Assembly: GCF_018449515.1 (NCBI RefSeq) | Contig: NZ_JAAVUQ010000025.1 | Span: 50,345-114,344 of the forward strand | DNA: 64,000 nucleotides | Direction: 5' to 3' | From: Caballeronia sp. dw_19 | GTDB lineage: Bacteria; Pseudomonadota; Gammaproteobacteria; Burkholderiales; Burkholderiaceae | Shown here: positions 25,560 through 34,950 of the stretch, piece after piece | Layout of the letters: every line of letters starts with the position of its first letter | How positions within the stretch are numbered: position 1 is the stretch's first letter | Program-made: the position numbers and the translations under genes | The notes under the pieces: generated by a model | Databases searched by the model: none | What the model was told of the DNA's origin: nothing | The model's input: only the letters and a program-made list of their open reading frames with translations

Positions 25560-25749
25560 CCATCCGCCAGCTCTTGCCTACCGGCTGCTTGTACTTACGG
25601 AACGTCTTCTCGAACAGCGGCACCAACTCGATCACCCAGCGATGCACAGTGGAATGATCAACCTCAATACCGCGCTCGGCCATCATTTCTTCGAGGTTAC
25701 GCAAACTCAGTGAATAGGCGACGTACCACCGCCGTATAGCATCGGGCAA
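25560..25749 (-). pseudogene. IS6/IS26-family transposase remnant (N-terminal part)
   Basis: The translation from 25749 begins with the unmistakable IS6-type segment WYVAYSLSLRNLEEMMAERG, then VDHSTVHRWV and SWRMDE, where the first catalytic aspartate of the DDE triad sits. After SWRMDE the family continues TYIKVKGQWKYLYRAVD, but here the sequence diverges completely (SVSRTQAKACG). The remaining two catalytic residues are absent. A dead, truncated insertion-sequence gene. Confidence 0.8.
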
Positions 25750-26086
25750 TAGAACGGCTGGATCGGCTTAACGACATGCAATCACGTCAGATGATCAGGC
25801 ATTTGCGACGCAACCGCCACAAATCCCAAGAAGGCAACGTCCCCGCCAGCGCATCGAGCGCCGATCTCATGCTCGCGCGGACGGATGCCAAGCGCATGCC
25901 ACAACGTCAGCAGCGAAAGCAGGCGCCGTTGAACCTTACTGTCGATATCCATTAAGCAGGCCGTTCGGTCACCCACAACAGAGCAGGTAAACCGACTGCG
26001 TGAGCACTACCTATAGGTCACCGTTATGCAAAAATCCTTATTGCGATAGAGCCATGCCCGCACCCGGAGCGATGACCTTCACCCGG
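25750..26086. other. Intergenic stretch, no supported gene
   Basis: 337 bases. A 64-codon frame on the minus strand (25782-25976) has no recognisable domain. Nothing resembling a promoter or terminator could be supported; it lies downstream of the convergent glyoxylate-type operon. Confidence 0.35.
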
Positions 26087-26974
26087 TTATTCGCCGGCGA
26101 TCCGATGGTTCGACATGAGCTCGATTGCCTGGCACAGCGCCGAGTGATCCAGCTTACCGTTTCCGTGCGCCGCGCAGGTGTTCATCAATTCCTGCGCGGA
26201 AGCGGTATGAGGTAGCGCAAGACCCAGCGCTCTCGCCGCTTGCAACGCAAGATTCAAATCCTTCTGATGCAGCTCGATGCGAAAACCAGGGTCGAAGGTA
26301 CGCTTGATCATGCGTTCGCCGTGGACCTCAAGGATTCGCGACGCGGCGAATCCGCCCATCAACGCCTGACGTACCTTAGAAGGGTCTGCGCCCGCCTTGG
26401 AAGCGAACAGCAATGCTTCGGATACCGCCTGGATGTTCAGGGCCACGATGATCTGATTGGCGACCTTGGTTGTCTGTCCGTCGCCGTTTTCCCCAACGAG
26501 CGTGATGTTCTTTCCCATCAGTTCGAACATGGGCTTCACCGCCAGGAACGTTTCCTCTGGACCGCCCACCATGATGGTGAGGGTTGCCGCCTTCGCGCCC
26601 ACTTCGCCGCCGGACACAGGCGCATCGAGATATGTCGAACCCAACGCGTTGATTCGGGCGGCAAAGTCCTTGGTTGCCATGGGCGAGATCGAACTCATGT
26701 CCACCACGATCTGGCCTTTCCCGAGCCCGCTCGCCACGCCGTTTTCGTAGAACAGAACGTGTTCCACGTCGGGTGTATCGGGCACCATGATGAAGATGAA
26801 TTCCGAATGCTCGGCCACTTCCCGGGCTGAAGCGCATTGGGTTGCGCCCGCTTCCAGCAGGGACGCGGGTACGGAACTGCGGGCATGCACGAACAGCTGG
26901 TGTCCCCCGCGCAGCAGATTCGCAGCCATCGGCGCACCCATAATGCCCGGCCCGATAAATCCTACCTTTGCCAT
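26087..26974 (-). CDS. glxR: 2-hydroxy-3-oxopropionate (tartronate semialdehyde) reductase-like
   Basis: 295 residues of the beta-hydroxyacid dehydrogenase family. NAD(P) motif GFIGPGIMG at residues 5-13 (Pro where Leu is usual), substrate motif DAPVSGGEVGAK, catalytic lysine in GQTTKVANQI, and a helix-rich C-terminal domain ending near IELMSNH. The pattern fits GlxR/GarR, which reduces tartronate semialdehyde to D-glycerate. Neighbouring genes (hydroxypyruvate reductase, GlcG-like protein and a ketodeoxygluconate permease) support a sugar-acid/glyoxylate role. Last gene of its operon. Confidence 0.85.
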   Translation of the reverse strand: MAKVGFIGPGIMGAPMAANLLRGGHQLFVHARSSVPASLLEAGATQCASAREVAEHSEFIFIMVPDTPDVEHVLFYENGVASGLGKGQIVVDMSSISPMATKDFAARINALGSTYLDAPVSGGEVGAKAATLTIMVGGPEETFLAVKPMFELMGKNITLVGENGDGQTTKVANQIIVALNIQAVSEALLFASKAGADPSKVRQALMGGFAASRILEVHGERMIKRTFDPGFRIELHQKDLNLALQAARALGLALPHTASAQELMNTCAAHGNGKLDHSALCQAIELMSNHRIAGE

Positions 26975-27000
26975 GATGTTCTCTTCCTTAGCTGTTGCTG

Positions 27001-27978
27001 TTACTTGAGTACTTGTAAATTGATGCAGTTGAGCGGCGCTTCGCCCGAGAGGACACGAATCACGTTGTCGGTGACAATCTTGCCCATTGCAAGCCGCGTC
27101 TGCGTAGTGGCGGACGCAATGTGCGGAACGATCACCACGTTGTCGAGTTCCGCAAGCCCAGGCGCTAACACGGGCTCGTCCTCGAACACATCGAGCCCAG
27201 CTCCCCAGATGACGTTTTGTTTCAAAGCCGCGACGAGCGCTTTCTCATCCACGAGCGGACCCCGCGCCGCGTTGATCAGCACGGCCGTCGGCTTCATCGC
27301 GGAGAGCTCCGCGGCACCAATATAGTGATGCGTTTCAGGCAGCAGCGGCAGGTGCAGCGACAGGTAATCGGACTCCCGCAAGAGCGTGGCCTTGTCCACA
27401 AAACGGGCATTGTATTGCCGTTCGAATTCCGCGTTTGGCTTTGCGTCCGTGTAGATGATGTTCATATCGAATGCGGCGGCCTTGCGCGCGAACTTCGAAC
27501 CAATGCGGCCCAGGCCTGCGACGCCGAGCGTCGTATTGTCGACGTCCTGGCCGATGAACGCCATCGGCGCCCAGCCATGCCACCGGCCCGCGCGGACATA
27601 GCGTTCCGACTCGGAGATGCGCCGCGCGGTGGCCAACAGCAACGCCCATGCATGCGTTGCGGTGGCGTCGTCCAGCACGCCGGGCGTGTTAGTCATGATC
27701 ACGCCACGCGCAGTTGCCGCGTCGAGATCGAAGTTGTTGAATCCCACTGCATAGTTGGCAATGATCTTGCATTGCGGCCCGGCGGCATCGAGCACCTCGC
27801 CGTCAATCTTGTCCGTGAGCAGGCTGATTACTGCATCGCGGCGTCGCACCGCTTGCAGCAGCTCTTCTTTCGTAAGCGCGCGATCGTGCGGGTTGACTTC
27901 GACGTCGTAACGTTCCCGTAGCGTATCGATCGTCTGCTGCGGGATCATTCGGGTGACGTAGACGCTGGACTTTGACAT
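27001..27978 (-). CDS. ghrB: 2-hydroxyacid dehydrogenase, glyoxylate/hydroxypyruvate reductase type
   Basis: 325 residues from the ATG at 27978. D-isomer-specific 2-hydroxyacid dehydrogenase: NYAVGFNNFD, Rossmann motif GVAGLGRIGSKFARKAAAF, catalytic Arg in NAARGPLVDE, Glu in FEDEP and His in PHIASAT. The charged/active-site set is complete. The family members closest in pattern reduce glyoxylate to glycolate and hydroxypyruvate to glycerate. It lies 26 bases upstream of glxR in the same direction. Confidence 0.85.
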   Translation of the reverse strand: MSKSSVYVTRMIPQQTIDTLRERYDVEVNPHDRALTKEELLQAVRRRDAVISLLTDKIDGEVLDAAGPQCKIIANYAVGFNNFDLDAATARGVIMTNTPGVLDDATATHAWALLLATARRISESERYVRAGRWHGWAPMAFIGQDVDNTTLGVAGLGRIGSKFARKAAAFDMNIIYTDAKPNAEFERQYNARFVDKATLLRESDYLSLHLPLLPETHHYIGAAELSAMKPTAVLINAARGPLVDEKALVAALKQNVIWGAGLDVFEDEPVLAPGLAELDNVVIVPHIASATTQTRLAMGKIVTDNVIRVLSGEAPLNCINLQVLK

Positions 27979-28016
27979 TGTCGGATTCCTGGATTGGCTT
28001 GATATGGCTCGTACGA

Positions 28017-28445
28017 TTACGAGCGTGATGTCGATAGCTGGACGAAACCTGTACCTTCGTCCGCCAGCAGTTGATCTTCGGCCGGTGCGAGACCACTGAC
28101 GCCAAGAGCACCGATCGTCCGGCCCGTGCCGTCTTCGATCAGCGCGCCGCCGGGCAACGCGGTCAGCAAGGCATCGCAAAAATAGCCTATAGCGAGATCC
28201 TCGCGGCGCAGCCGCTCGAGAAACGCCGTGGTCGTTGAGCCCATGCGAGTGGATGTGAAGGCCTTCTGTTGGGCGAGCGCGATGCTGCGCACCGGCGCGC
28301 CATCAGCGCGGACAAACCCGATAAGAAACCCGTGCGCATCACACACAGCGACGCACACGGGCTTGCTGAAACGTTCCCTTGCCTGTGCCACGCAGTGGTC
28401 GAGAAGACGTTGCACAAGTTCGAGATCAAGCTCTACCATGGCCAT
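28017..28445 (-). CDS. GlcG/HbpS-like small protein
   Basis: 142 residues of the GlcG/HbpS (formerly DUF336) family: an N-terminal helix, CVAVCDAHGFLIGFVRADGAP, ALAQQKAFTSTRMGSTT and the C-terminal GGALIEDGTGRTIGALGVSG. These proteins occur in glycolate and other sugar-acid operons, but their biochemical role remains unclear (some bind haem). The position between the permease and hydroxypyruvate reductase fits that pattern. Confidence 0.85.
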   Translation of the reverse strand: MAMVELDLELVQRLLDHCVAQARERFSKPVCVAVCDAHGFLIGFVRADGAPVRSIALAQQKAFTSTRMGSTTTAFLERLRREDLAIGYFCDALLTALPGGALIEDGTGRTIGALGVSGLAPAEDQLLADEGTGFVQLSTSRS

Positions 28446-28469
28446 GCAGTGCCTCGGGTTGAATGCGGG

Positions 28470-29471
28470 TTAGCGATTGATGACAGGCTGCGGACTTTCG
28501 GCGACGGACTCGCTGGTGGCCGCTGCCTGTTGTGCGTCGAGCGCGCGTCGTTTGACGCGGCGATGAATGAAAGCGGTCAGGATTGGCGTCAAGATGGCGG
28601 TCACGATCACGGCGGCCGCAACCTGGATGGTCGCAATGGGAGCAATGGCGGCGTATGTCGGATCGGCAATTGCCACCGCCTGCGGCGTGCCGGCCGCGTT
28701 CCCGGCGGTGCTCGACGCTGCAGCACCCGCGACACCCGAGCCGCCCAGCAGGCGGTCGGCGGTGATGCAGACGATCCCGGTAATGACCACAACCGCTATA
28801 CCCAGGAGGATACCCGGCAGGCCAGCGGTCGTGACCGATTTAAGGTTGATACCCTCGCCTAGCGTAAAGGCCATGAACGGCACGATGATCGGCTCGTGAT
28901 TGCCGAAGAAATCGCGTAATTCCTCGTCCAGATTGCCGAGAAGCGCGCCTGCTGCGATCGGGGCAATGACCGACACCATGGTCAGCCAGGGAATGACCGC
29001 GAGCCCGGCACCTACCAGCACAAGCATCGTGACGAAGGGACCGGTTTCGATACTCTGGGCGACATATGTGCCGGCGTCCTCCTTGGTCCCGAAAGTGCTG
29101 GTAAGCGCGAGGAACATGCCGCCGTTGGTGTCGTTCATCGCCGCGAGCAGCGCTAGCGTCGTGAGGCCAAGAAAGTTTCCGTGGAACAAGTGCGCAATGC
29201 CAAGCGCCAGCAACACCGCAACGCCGACCTTGGCGAATAGAATGCCAAAGCCGCGCTTGAGCATCTTGGGCGCCGCGCGCAACGTCATCTTGGTGCCGGC
29301 CGTGAAGAGATACATAGCCAGGATAGTGGGATATCCGATGTTCGTTAACGCCTGTGTAAAGCCGCCAATCTTTAGCGCGTTCGGTGCAAAGGTATTCAGC
29401 AACATGCCAATGAAGAGCGGCACGACCATCAAACCACCCGGTACTCGATTCACCGCTTGATAAATGCGCAC
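28470..29471 (-). CDS. kdgT: 2-keto-3-deoxygluconate permease, KdgT family
   Basis: 333 residues from the GTG at 29471, chosen because AGGAGGAGACAACA directly precedes it and the KdgT family starts with this segment (RIYQAVNRVPGGLMVVPLFIG). About ten hydrophobic segments and the conserved stretches ALLAAMNDTNGGMFLAL and PFMAFTLGEGINLKSV. An inner-membrane proton symporter for 2-keto-3-deoxygluconate or a related sugar acid. First gene of a four-gene operon running to 26087. Confidence 0.88.
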   Translation of the reverse strand: MRIYQAVNRVPGGLMVVPLFIGMLLNTFAPNALKIGGFTQALTNIGYPTILAMYLFTAGTKMTLRAAPKMLKRGFGILFAKVGVAVLLALGIAHLFHGNFLGLTTLALLAAMNDTNGGMFLALTSTFGTKEDAGTYVAQSIETGPFVTMLVLVGAGLAVIPWLTMVSVIAPIAAGALLGNLDEELRDFFGNHEPIIVPFMAFTLGEGINLKSVTTAGLPGILLGIAVVVITGIVCITADRLLGGSGVAGAAASSTAGNAAGTPQAVAIADPTYAAIAPIATIQVAAAVIVTAILTPILTAFIHRRVKRRALDAQQAAATSESVAESPQPVINR

Positions 29472-29542
29472 TGTTGTCTCCTCCTGAAGCTTCGGGGGTC
29501 GCCGTTCGGGCAACGGATATTCGGCTCGATTTTCGATGCCGG

Positions 29543-31270
29543 TTAGAACGTCTGCCAATCAGTCGCGGTCGCAAGCGCGGGAGAACCGGTTGCCGTGGAT
29601 GCCAACCTGGATGGCTGTGCAAGGGTGGGCCGCGCCTTGGTGGGCGTCACCACGACTGTCTTGCCCGTCGGCCGACGCGTTGCCGGGACGAGAGGCGCGG
29701 GCGTTGAGCCAGAGCCACCGACCTTGAAAATAGCCGCAGCTTCACGTAGTGCTTGGGTTTGTTCAGCCACTGACTGCGCTGCTGCCGAGGCTTCCTCCAC
29801 CAAGGCGGCATTTTGCTGGGTCACCTCGTCCATCTGGCTAACTGCCTGGTTGACCTGTTCGATACCGGTGCTCTGCTCGGCAGAAGCATCGGCAATCTCC
29901 CTCATGATCGCGCTCACACGTGCAATTGCCCCGATGATCTCGGAGTTGGTCGAGCCAGAGCGTTCGACCAACTCCGAGCCTGCTTCCACGCGGGCGGTCG
30001 ACTCGCTGATTAAACCCTTGATTTCCTTGGCGGCCCCGGCGCTGCGTTGGGCGAGTGAGCGCACTTCGCTTGCGACCACCGCGAAGCCGCGGCCCTGCTC
30101 GCCCGCACGCGCGGCTTCGACCGCCGCGTTCAATGCCAGAATGTTGGTCTGGAATGCAATACCTTCGATCACCCCTACGATCTCGGCGATCTTGCGCGAA
30201 TCGCCAACGATGTTCTGCATTGTCCCGACCACCTGCTCCGTCAGCTTGCCGCCTTGCTCAGCCAGTCCCGATGCACCTTGCGCGAGTTGGCTTGCCTGCT
30301 TTGCGCTTTCAGCCGTCTGCTTCACCGTCGACGTCAACTGCTCCATGCTAGCCGCCGTTTCCTCCAGCGAGGCTGCCTGCTCTTCCGTACGCTGTGACAG
30401 ATCACTGTTGCCCGTGGCAATTTCGATCACACCAACGTTTATCGATTCCGTACCATCGCGCACGGTGCCGACCATCGCAATCAGCGAGTCCTGCATCTTT
30501 TGCAACGCGGCACTTAGTTTGCCCATCTCGTTGTCGCCCTTCGTAACGATCCGGCCGGTCAGATCACCCTCCGCGATACGGTCAAAATGGGCAATGGCGG
30601 CGTTAACTGGATCGACTATGGCACGCACCAGCGCCGCGCGGGCTCCCCATCCCGCCAATAGTCCAAGCCCGAGCCCAACGGCGACTACAAAGCTGACAGC
30701 CTTGAAGCGGTCTTGGGCCTCTTGATAGCGTTGCGCACCGCGATCAAGCTGAACTTTTTCGACCGCGCCCATCGCTTTGCCGTACATGTTGTAAAGCGCG
30801 GGCAGCGTGTGCGCCTGTAACTGCAAGAAGGTTGGTCTGTCGCCAGCCTTGATCGCAGCGAGTGCAGGCTCCAGGCCTTCACGCAGGAACGTCGTGCGCT
30901 TGTCCTGCATGTCCTTGACGAGTCGCTGTTCCTCGTCGCCGGAGCCGGCTTGACTCAAAAAGTGGGACAAACGATCATTTGACAACTCCACGTAATGATC
31001 GAAGCGCTGGAGGACGGCCTTCGCGCCATCTTGATCGTTTAGTTCGGCAAGCGACGCGTAGGTCGCAAGCGCGAGACGTGCATTCAACAATTGCCCCGCC
31101 GTGCCTTCGAGATCTGCCACTGCAGGTGTGTCGACGGTGTACATCAGTTGCAACGATTCGTTACTAGCGCGCATGGACAAAAGTCCAATCGCGGCCCCTA
31201 CCACTAAAGCGAGCCCGAAAAAGACAACTATCAGGCTCAGGCTGGCGCGAATCGACAGGCTCTTCAACAT
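29543..31270 (-). CDS. Methyl-accepting chemotaxis protein
   Basis: 575 residues: membrane segment about 11-31, a four-helix-bundle-type periplasmic sensor (residues 35-185), second membrane segment about 190-212, HAMP domain (AIVDPVNAAIAHFDRIAEGDLTGRI region) and a cytoplasmic signalling domain with the hairpin tip IVGVIEGIAFQTNILALNAA. The C-terminus ends in DWQTF, the pentapeptide that docks the adaptation enzymes CheR/CheB. The sensor type resembles Tar/TarH-like receptors of Burkholderia. It is upstream of the kdgT operon on the same strand and could sense the same sugar acid (inference). Confidence 0.93.
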   Translation of the reverse strand: MLKSLSIRASLSLIVVFFGLALVVGAAIGLLSMRASNESLQLMYTVDTPAVADLEGTAGQLLNARLALATYASLAELNDQDGAKAVLQRFDHYVELSNDRLSHFLSQAGSGDEEQRLVKDMQDKRTTFLREGLEPALAAIKAGDRPTFLQLQAHTLPALYNMYGKAMGAVEKVQLDRGAQRYQEAQDRFKAVSFVVAVGLGLGLLAGWGARAALVRAIVDPVNAAIAHFDRIAEGDLTGRIVTKGDNEMGKLSAALQKMQDSLIAMVGTVRDGTESINVGVIEIATGNSDLSQRTEEQAASLEETAASMEQLTSTVKQTAESAKQASQLAQGASGLAEQGGKLTEQVVGTMQNIVGDSRKIAEIVGVIEGIAFQTNILALNAAVEAARAGEQGRGFAVVASEVRSLAQRSAGAAKEIKGLISESTARVEAGSELVERSGSTNSEIIGAIARVSAIMREIADASAEQSTGIEQVNQAVSQMDEVTQQNAALVEEASAAAQSVAEQTQALREAAAIFKVGGSGSTPAPLVPATRRPTGKTVVVTPTKARPTLAQPSRLASTATGSPALATATDWQTF

Positions 31271-31720
31271 ATTGCGGCTCTCCCGCTAGATGATTATTTG
31301 ACGCGCTGCCAATCGCGCGCTTTTTTCGCGAGGTGCGCAGCGCCGATATTCTGCAATTAAGCAGGGACTACTTAGGTCAACGACCAATGGGTGAAAAACT
31401 TTAGGACTCTTGGTAAGTTTCGTTGTCGTACTTGACCGGGGCATCATCAACTCGGCGAAATTCTTCAGCACCTTGGATCTGAAGACGTCCGGCCAGCCCT
31501 TACTGGACGACCTTCGTACCACCCGGGATGAGGCATAAGCTCTGCATTTACGCTCACCTGATCCATATTCAATTCCGTCGTCGCTTTGAGTGCGAGGCCC
31601 AGCACAACGTTGGATTGATGTGGCTCATCAGCCGCTCAGCCCGCCGCGGCAACGGCATGGCAAGCGGACCGCAGGTCGATCCGCCCCTCTGCTTATGGAT
31701 GGCGCCCCCTCTCGCGCCTT
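31271..31720. other. Intergenic stretch without a supported gene
   Basis: 450 bases between the chemoreceptor and the kinase gene. One minus-strand frame (31286-31522, 78 codons) contains a segment reminiscent of regulator C-termini (KVFHPLVVDL), but it is too short and ambiguous to call. No promoter or terminator was supported. Confidence 0.35.
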
Positions 31721-32668
31721 TCAATATGAAAGAGGCGTGCTGAAACAAATAGTACTGTCAACGTCGCTGGAAACTTCAGCCGCTGTGCATTCCGCGTACT
31801 GCTGCGCTACCGGCAAGAAAATGCGCACGCATAGACCACCGTCCGGGTGATTATGGACGTCGCAGCGCCCGCCGCTATCGTGGGCGAGGCGCGCTACTAT
31901 CGCGAGCCCCAGACCATAGTGCCCTTTACCGGCATATGCGTCACCGAGCCGCACAAATGGCTTCATGGCTGCGGCCATTCGGTCCTCCGGGATACCTGCA
32001 CCGTGATCCCGGACGCTGATGATCCAGTTCCTTTCGTCGCGCGAGGTCGAGATATCGATAGGGGGCGCCCCATGTTCGAGCGCGTTGTCGACCAAATTTG
32101 TTATCAGCCGATCGAGCACTGTGCGATGGAGTGTGAACAGCGGACCGGCCTTTGGATCAAGCCTGACCCGTGGTACCTCGGCGCTATGGGTAATCGAAAA
32201 CCGTTCGCGCAGGAAAGTCTCGACAGCAACGGGAGCCCCTGCATCTGCCCTTTGACCGGTGAGAACGAGAAACTGATGGACGATATCCACGAGCGAATCT
32301 ATATCGCGGGTGAAATCCATTCGATCATTTTCTGTGCCAATCACAGCGGCGCGCTGCTTGAGTCGTATAAGCGGAGCCTTTAGGTCATGCGCGACGCCCG
32401 CCAGCACTACGGCCTCGTGATCGCTGGCTTCGTTCATGTGCCGCATCATCTCGTTGAACGACGTGATCAGATCACGCAACTCTAGCGGTCCCTGCACGAT
32501 AACCCCTTCAGGACGCCCGCCTACGCCGAATTCGTATGCAGCGTCCTCGACGCGCGACATTGACTGCAATAGCTGTCGTTTCGCGAGCAGCAACAGAATC
32601 AGCGTCAACAATAGTATCTTCAATGCCTCGACGACAAAGTCGAAGTACTGCACGTGTATGAATGACAT
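31721..32668 (-). CDS. EnvZ-like sensor histidine kinase, probably 5'-truncated
   Basis: 315 residues. One membrane segment (about 14-30), HAMP-like region, phosphoacceptor helix LAGVAHDLKAPLIRLKQR with H94, N-box DNALEHG, G1 box DHGAGIPED and GHYGLGLAIV. EnvZ-type kinases are about 440-480 residues with two membrane segments and a periplasmic sensor; here the first membrane segment and the sensor are missing. No response regulator lies next to it. The C-terminal tail after FLPVAQQ is unusual, suggesting that the 3' end is also altered. May be inactive as a sensor but the catalytic core is intact. Confidence 0.75.
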   Translation of the reverse strand: MSFIHVQYFDFVVEALKILLLTLILLLLAKRQLLQSMSRVEDAAYEFGVGGRPEGVIVQGPLELRDLITSFNEMMRHMNEASDHEAVVLAGVAHDLKAPLIRLKQRAAVIGTENDRMDFTRDIDSLVDIVHQFLVLTGQRADAGAPVAVETFLRERFSITHSAEVPRVRLDPKAGPLFTLHRTVLDRLITNLVDNALEHGAPPIDISTSRDERNWIISVRDHGAGIPEDRMAAAMKPFVRLGDAYAGKGHYGLGLAIVARLAHDSGGRCDVHNHPDGGLCVRIFLPVAQQYAECTAAEVSSDVDSTICFSTPLSY

Positions 32669-33267
32669 GATTAAAGTTGCTGATCTGCTTTGCGATCATA
32701 GGTATCGCTGACGGGCGTCAGTCGGTACTGCGATTTTCCTTGGTTCAAACCAACATAGAAGCGACGAGTAGCCTCCACTCTTGCTGAGTTGTTTCCGATT
32801 CTTTCCACCGTCCAGGGTGCTTGAAAAACGCACAATCGAGTATTTCCTCGAGACAACGAATCGGGCGGTCATCGACAGGCCACCATCAAGGAAACCTGCC
32901 TTCCTCTCCAGCATCTTTGCCAATGGGCGCGTCGCTGACATTGCCCGCCACTGTTACGCTAAGTGCGCGTCCGGGCGAGTTCTCTCCACTGCTATTGCTC
33001 GTGAATGTGAATCAGGCCGGAGGGCTCGCGGGACGTCCGTGCCGATGGCCGACAACTGACCCAGTGGCTTCCCGTTCGCAGGCGAAATCACGGTCATTAG
33101 CGCAAACGACACCGCCGAAACCGCGAGACGGCTCCCCGCGCTGTACCGTGCCAGGTGTTCCCGGCATCTCACGAGGTGCTGCTCGGTTCGTTCGCATGGA
33201 ATGATGGGGCTCGTGTCAATCCCCTCCCCATATGAGTTGTGATCTCGCTGCACGACTATCGACGGCG
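32669..33267. other. Decayed stretch upstream of the kinase gene
   Basis: About 600 bases. Overlapping short frames on both strands, none with a recognisable domain. A minus-strand frame at 32954-33253 includes a hydrophobic stretch (LAVSAVSFALMTVIS) that could be a lost export signal. The expected partner response-regulator gene of the EnvZ-like kinase is not here. Confidence 0.35.
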
Positions 33268-34491
33268 TTACATGCGGGGGCCCGACTTCGAAAACAGATA
33301 CCCTTGGAGCCAGTCAGCGCCACTCGAACGCGAAACCTCCGCATCGTCCGCGCTTTCGACACCCTCGATAACCACGCTGGCCGCGCAAGTTTTAGCTAAG
33401 CCCACCAACTGTCGGAAGCGCTCGGCCCCGCGTACGTCCCGCCCCGCTTGTCGCAAATAGACTGCGTCTATCTTGACGATGTCGACACCAAGCTCTACCA
33501 GCGCGTGTACGTTGCTATGGCCGGCACCAACGTCATCAAGCGCCACCCGACAGCCCAAAGACTGCAGCGATTTCACGAAGACCCGTACCTCCGTAGTCGC
33601 CATTAGGGGGGTAGTCTCCGTGATCTCTATAATTAACCTAGCGGCGATGTCCGGTTCTTCACTGAGCGTTTTTACGATAAATGCCCACCATGCATCGAGC
33701 GTCGCGCTTTGCGCCGATACGTTGCATCCCAGACTGATGTCCCGATTGAGCCGCAAGGCGTCAATCACTGATTCAACCACCCATTGATCCAGCCTTCGCA
33801 CGAGCCCAAGTCGCTCAAGGGCCGCAACCATAGCGCCGACACGAGTGGCAACGCCTTCTTCTATCTGACAGAGCAACGCTTCGAAATATCTGACTGTCGA
33901 TTCGCCGTTGGCATCGTGAACAGGCTCCCACTCGAAACCAAGCCGATCTTCGTCCATCGCGTTGAAGAGTGTTGCAGCAACGCTCATATCGGCAACATAG
34001 CGCTCCCGCCACTCTTGGCCACTGCGACCTTCCGCAATTGCGTTCACCCCTACTGCTGCGATGTTGAAAGGGGCGTCATTCCAGAGAGCCACCCTCGCGG
34101 CTATCACCGGGAAAACAGTACCTTCGCTAGTCTCGACCGGCCTATCGCCCAAGGCAAAAAAGATACGTTCAAGGAGAACGGTTGCTCGAGGCGCATGCAT
34201 TTCCCCCCATGGGTGAGAGCCGGGCGGAGAATCGAAGACAAACAGGAGATGTGCTCCGCACATAGTCAGTATTCCGCCGTCCGCTTGGCACACCTGGCGC
34301 GCTCGCTCATGCACGACGTTACGCATGGTGGAAGCTATAACCGAGCCATGGGCATTTTCTACTTGGGAGAAGTTGGTGATCGAGGCAACGATGCAAATCG
34401 CATCAGGACAAGATGGCTCGCCAGCGGAGTCCACCCCGAGGCGGGACAGGGGCACGATCAAGGCTGGCAGGAGATACAGGCGATTGCTCAT
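33268..34491 (-). CDS. EAL-domain c-di-GMP phosphodiesterase with degenerate N-terminal region
   Basis: 407 residues. The EAL domain (about 198-400) has the key residues of active enzymes: E204 in FEALL, N257 in CNVSAQ, E292 in EITETT, D319-D320 in ALDDVGAGHSN, K340 in VKIDAVYL, E376/E379 in IEGVES and Q396 in LQGYLF. It should hydrolyse c-di-GMP to pGpG. The N-terminal 180 residues resemble a decayed GGDEF-like domain (ICIVASITNFSQVENAHG) without the GGDEF motif. No membrane segment; cytoplasmic. Its place in a degraded zone means expression is uncertain. Confidence 0.82.
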   Translation of the reverse strand: MSNRLYLLPALIVPLSRLGVDSAGEPSCPDAICIVASITNFSQVENAHGSVIASTMRNVVHERARQVCQADGGILTMCGAHLLFVFDSPPGSHPWGEMHAPRATVLLERIFFALGDRPVETSEGTVFPVIAARVALWNDAPFNIAAVGVNAIAEGRSGQEWRERYVADMSVAATLFNAMDEDRLGFEWEPVHDANGESTVRYFEALLCQIEEGVATRVGAMVAALERLGLVRRLDQWVVESVIDALRLNRDISLGCNVSAQSATLDAWWAFIVKTLSEEPDIAARLIIEITETTPLMATTEVRVFVKSLQSLGCRVALDDVGAGHSNVHALVELGVDIVKIDAVYLRQAGRDVRGAERFRQLVGLAKTCAASVVIEGVESADDAEVSRSSGADWLQGYLFSKSGPRM

Positions 34492-34950
34492 GCGGCCACC
34501 ACCCGGGCATGGTGGCCATTACTTGAAATGACGACCGGGAAGTACCGCCGCGCCTGAAGTAATTCAAGTATCGGACTCGGCAACACACCGCAATGCTCCG
34601 TGCGGCAAATCGGCGCGAAGTTGTGTTCCGGGACGCACGAGCGTTCGCAAGCGACCTGCCCGGCAACGATGTAATCAGCGGCCTGAAGGCCCGCGGTACG
34701 CCTGATTGCGCGTCGAATGGAAGGTGCAAAAAGGGTCGCTTATGTCACTATCCATTTTAACTGCTGAACTTGCAGATAACTAACGGAAATCCGGGGCTTT
34801 GGTGCGCTCGCCAACACACAAACCGACAAGGGCGAAAGGGACCCTTTATGTCAAAAATTGTGTGAATGCCTGTTGATGAAATGAGACTGGCGCTGTTTGT
34901 CGCCTTGTTTCCGAAGTCTGAATCGTTCTATCTTAGCAATCCTCGAAATC
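34492..34950. other. Intergenic stretch upstream of the first recombinase
   Basis: 459 bases with no supported gene. The last 200 bases are AT-richer than the surroundings and must hold the promoter and any res site of the recombinase gene. No clean repeat set of a Tn3-type res site could be recognised by eye. Confidence 0.35.

Noticed and set aside
31286..31522. Small minus-strand gene after the chemoreceptor region
   Set aside because: A single short motif resembles regulator tails, but there is no helix-turn-helix, ribosome site or conserved context.
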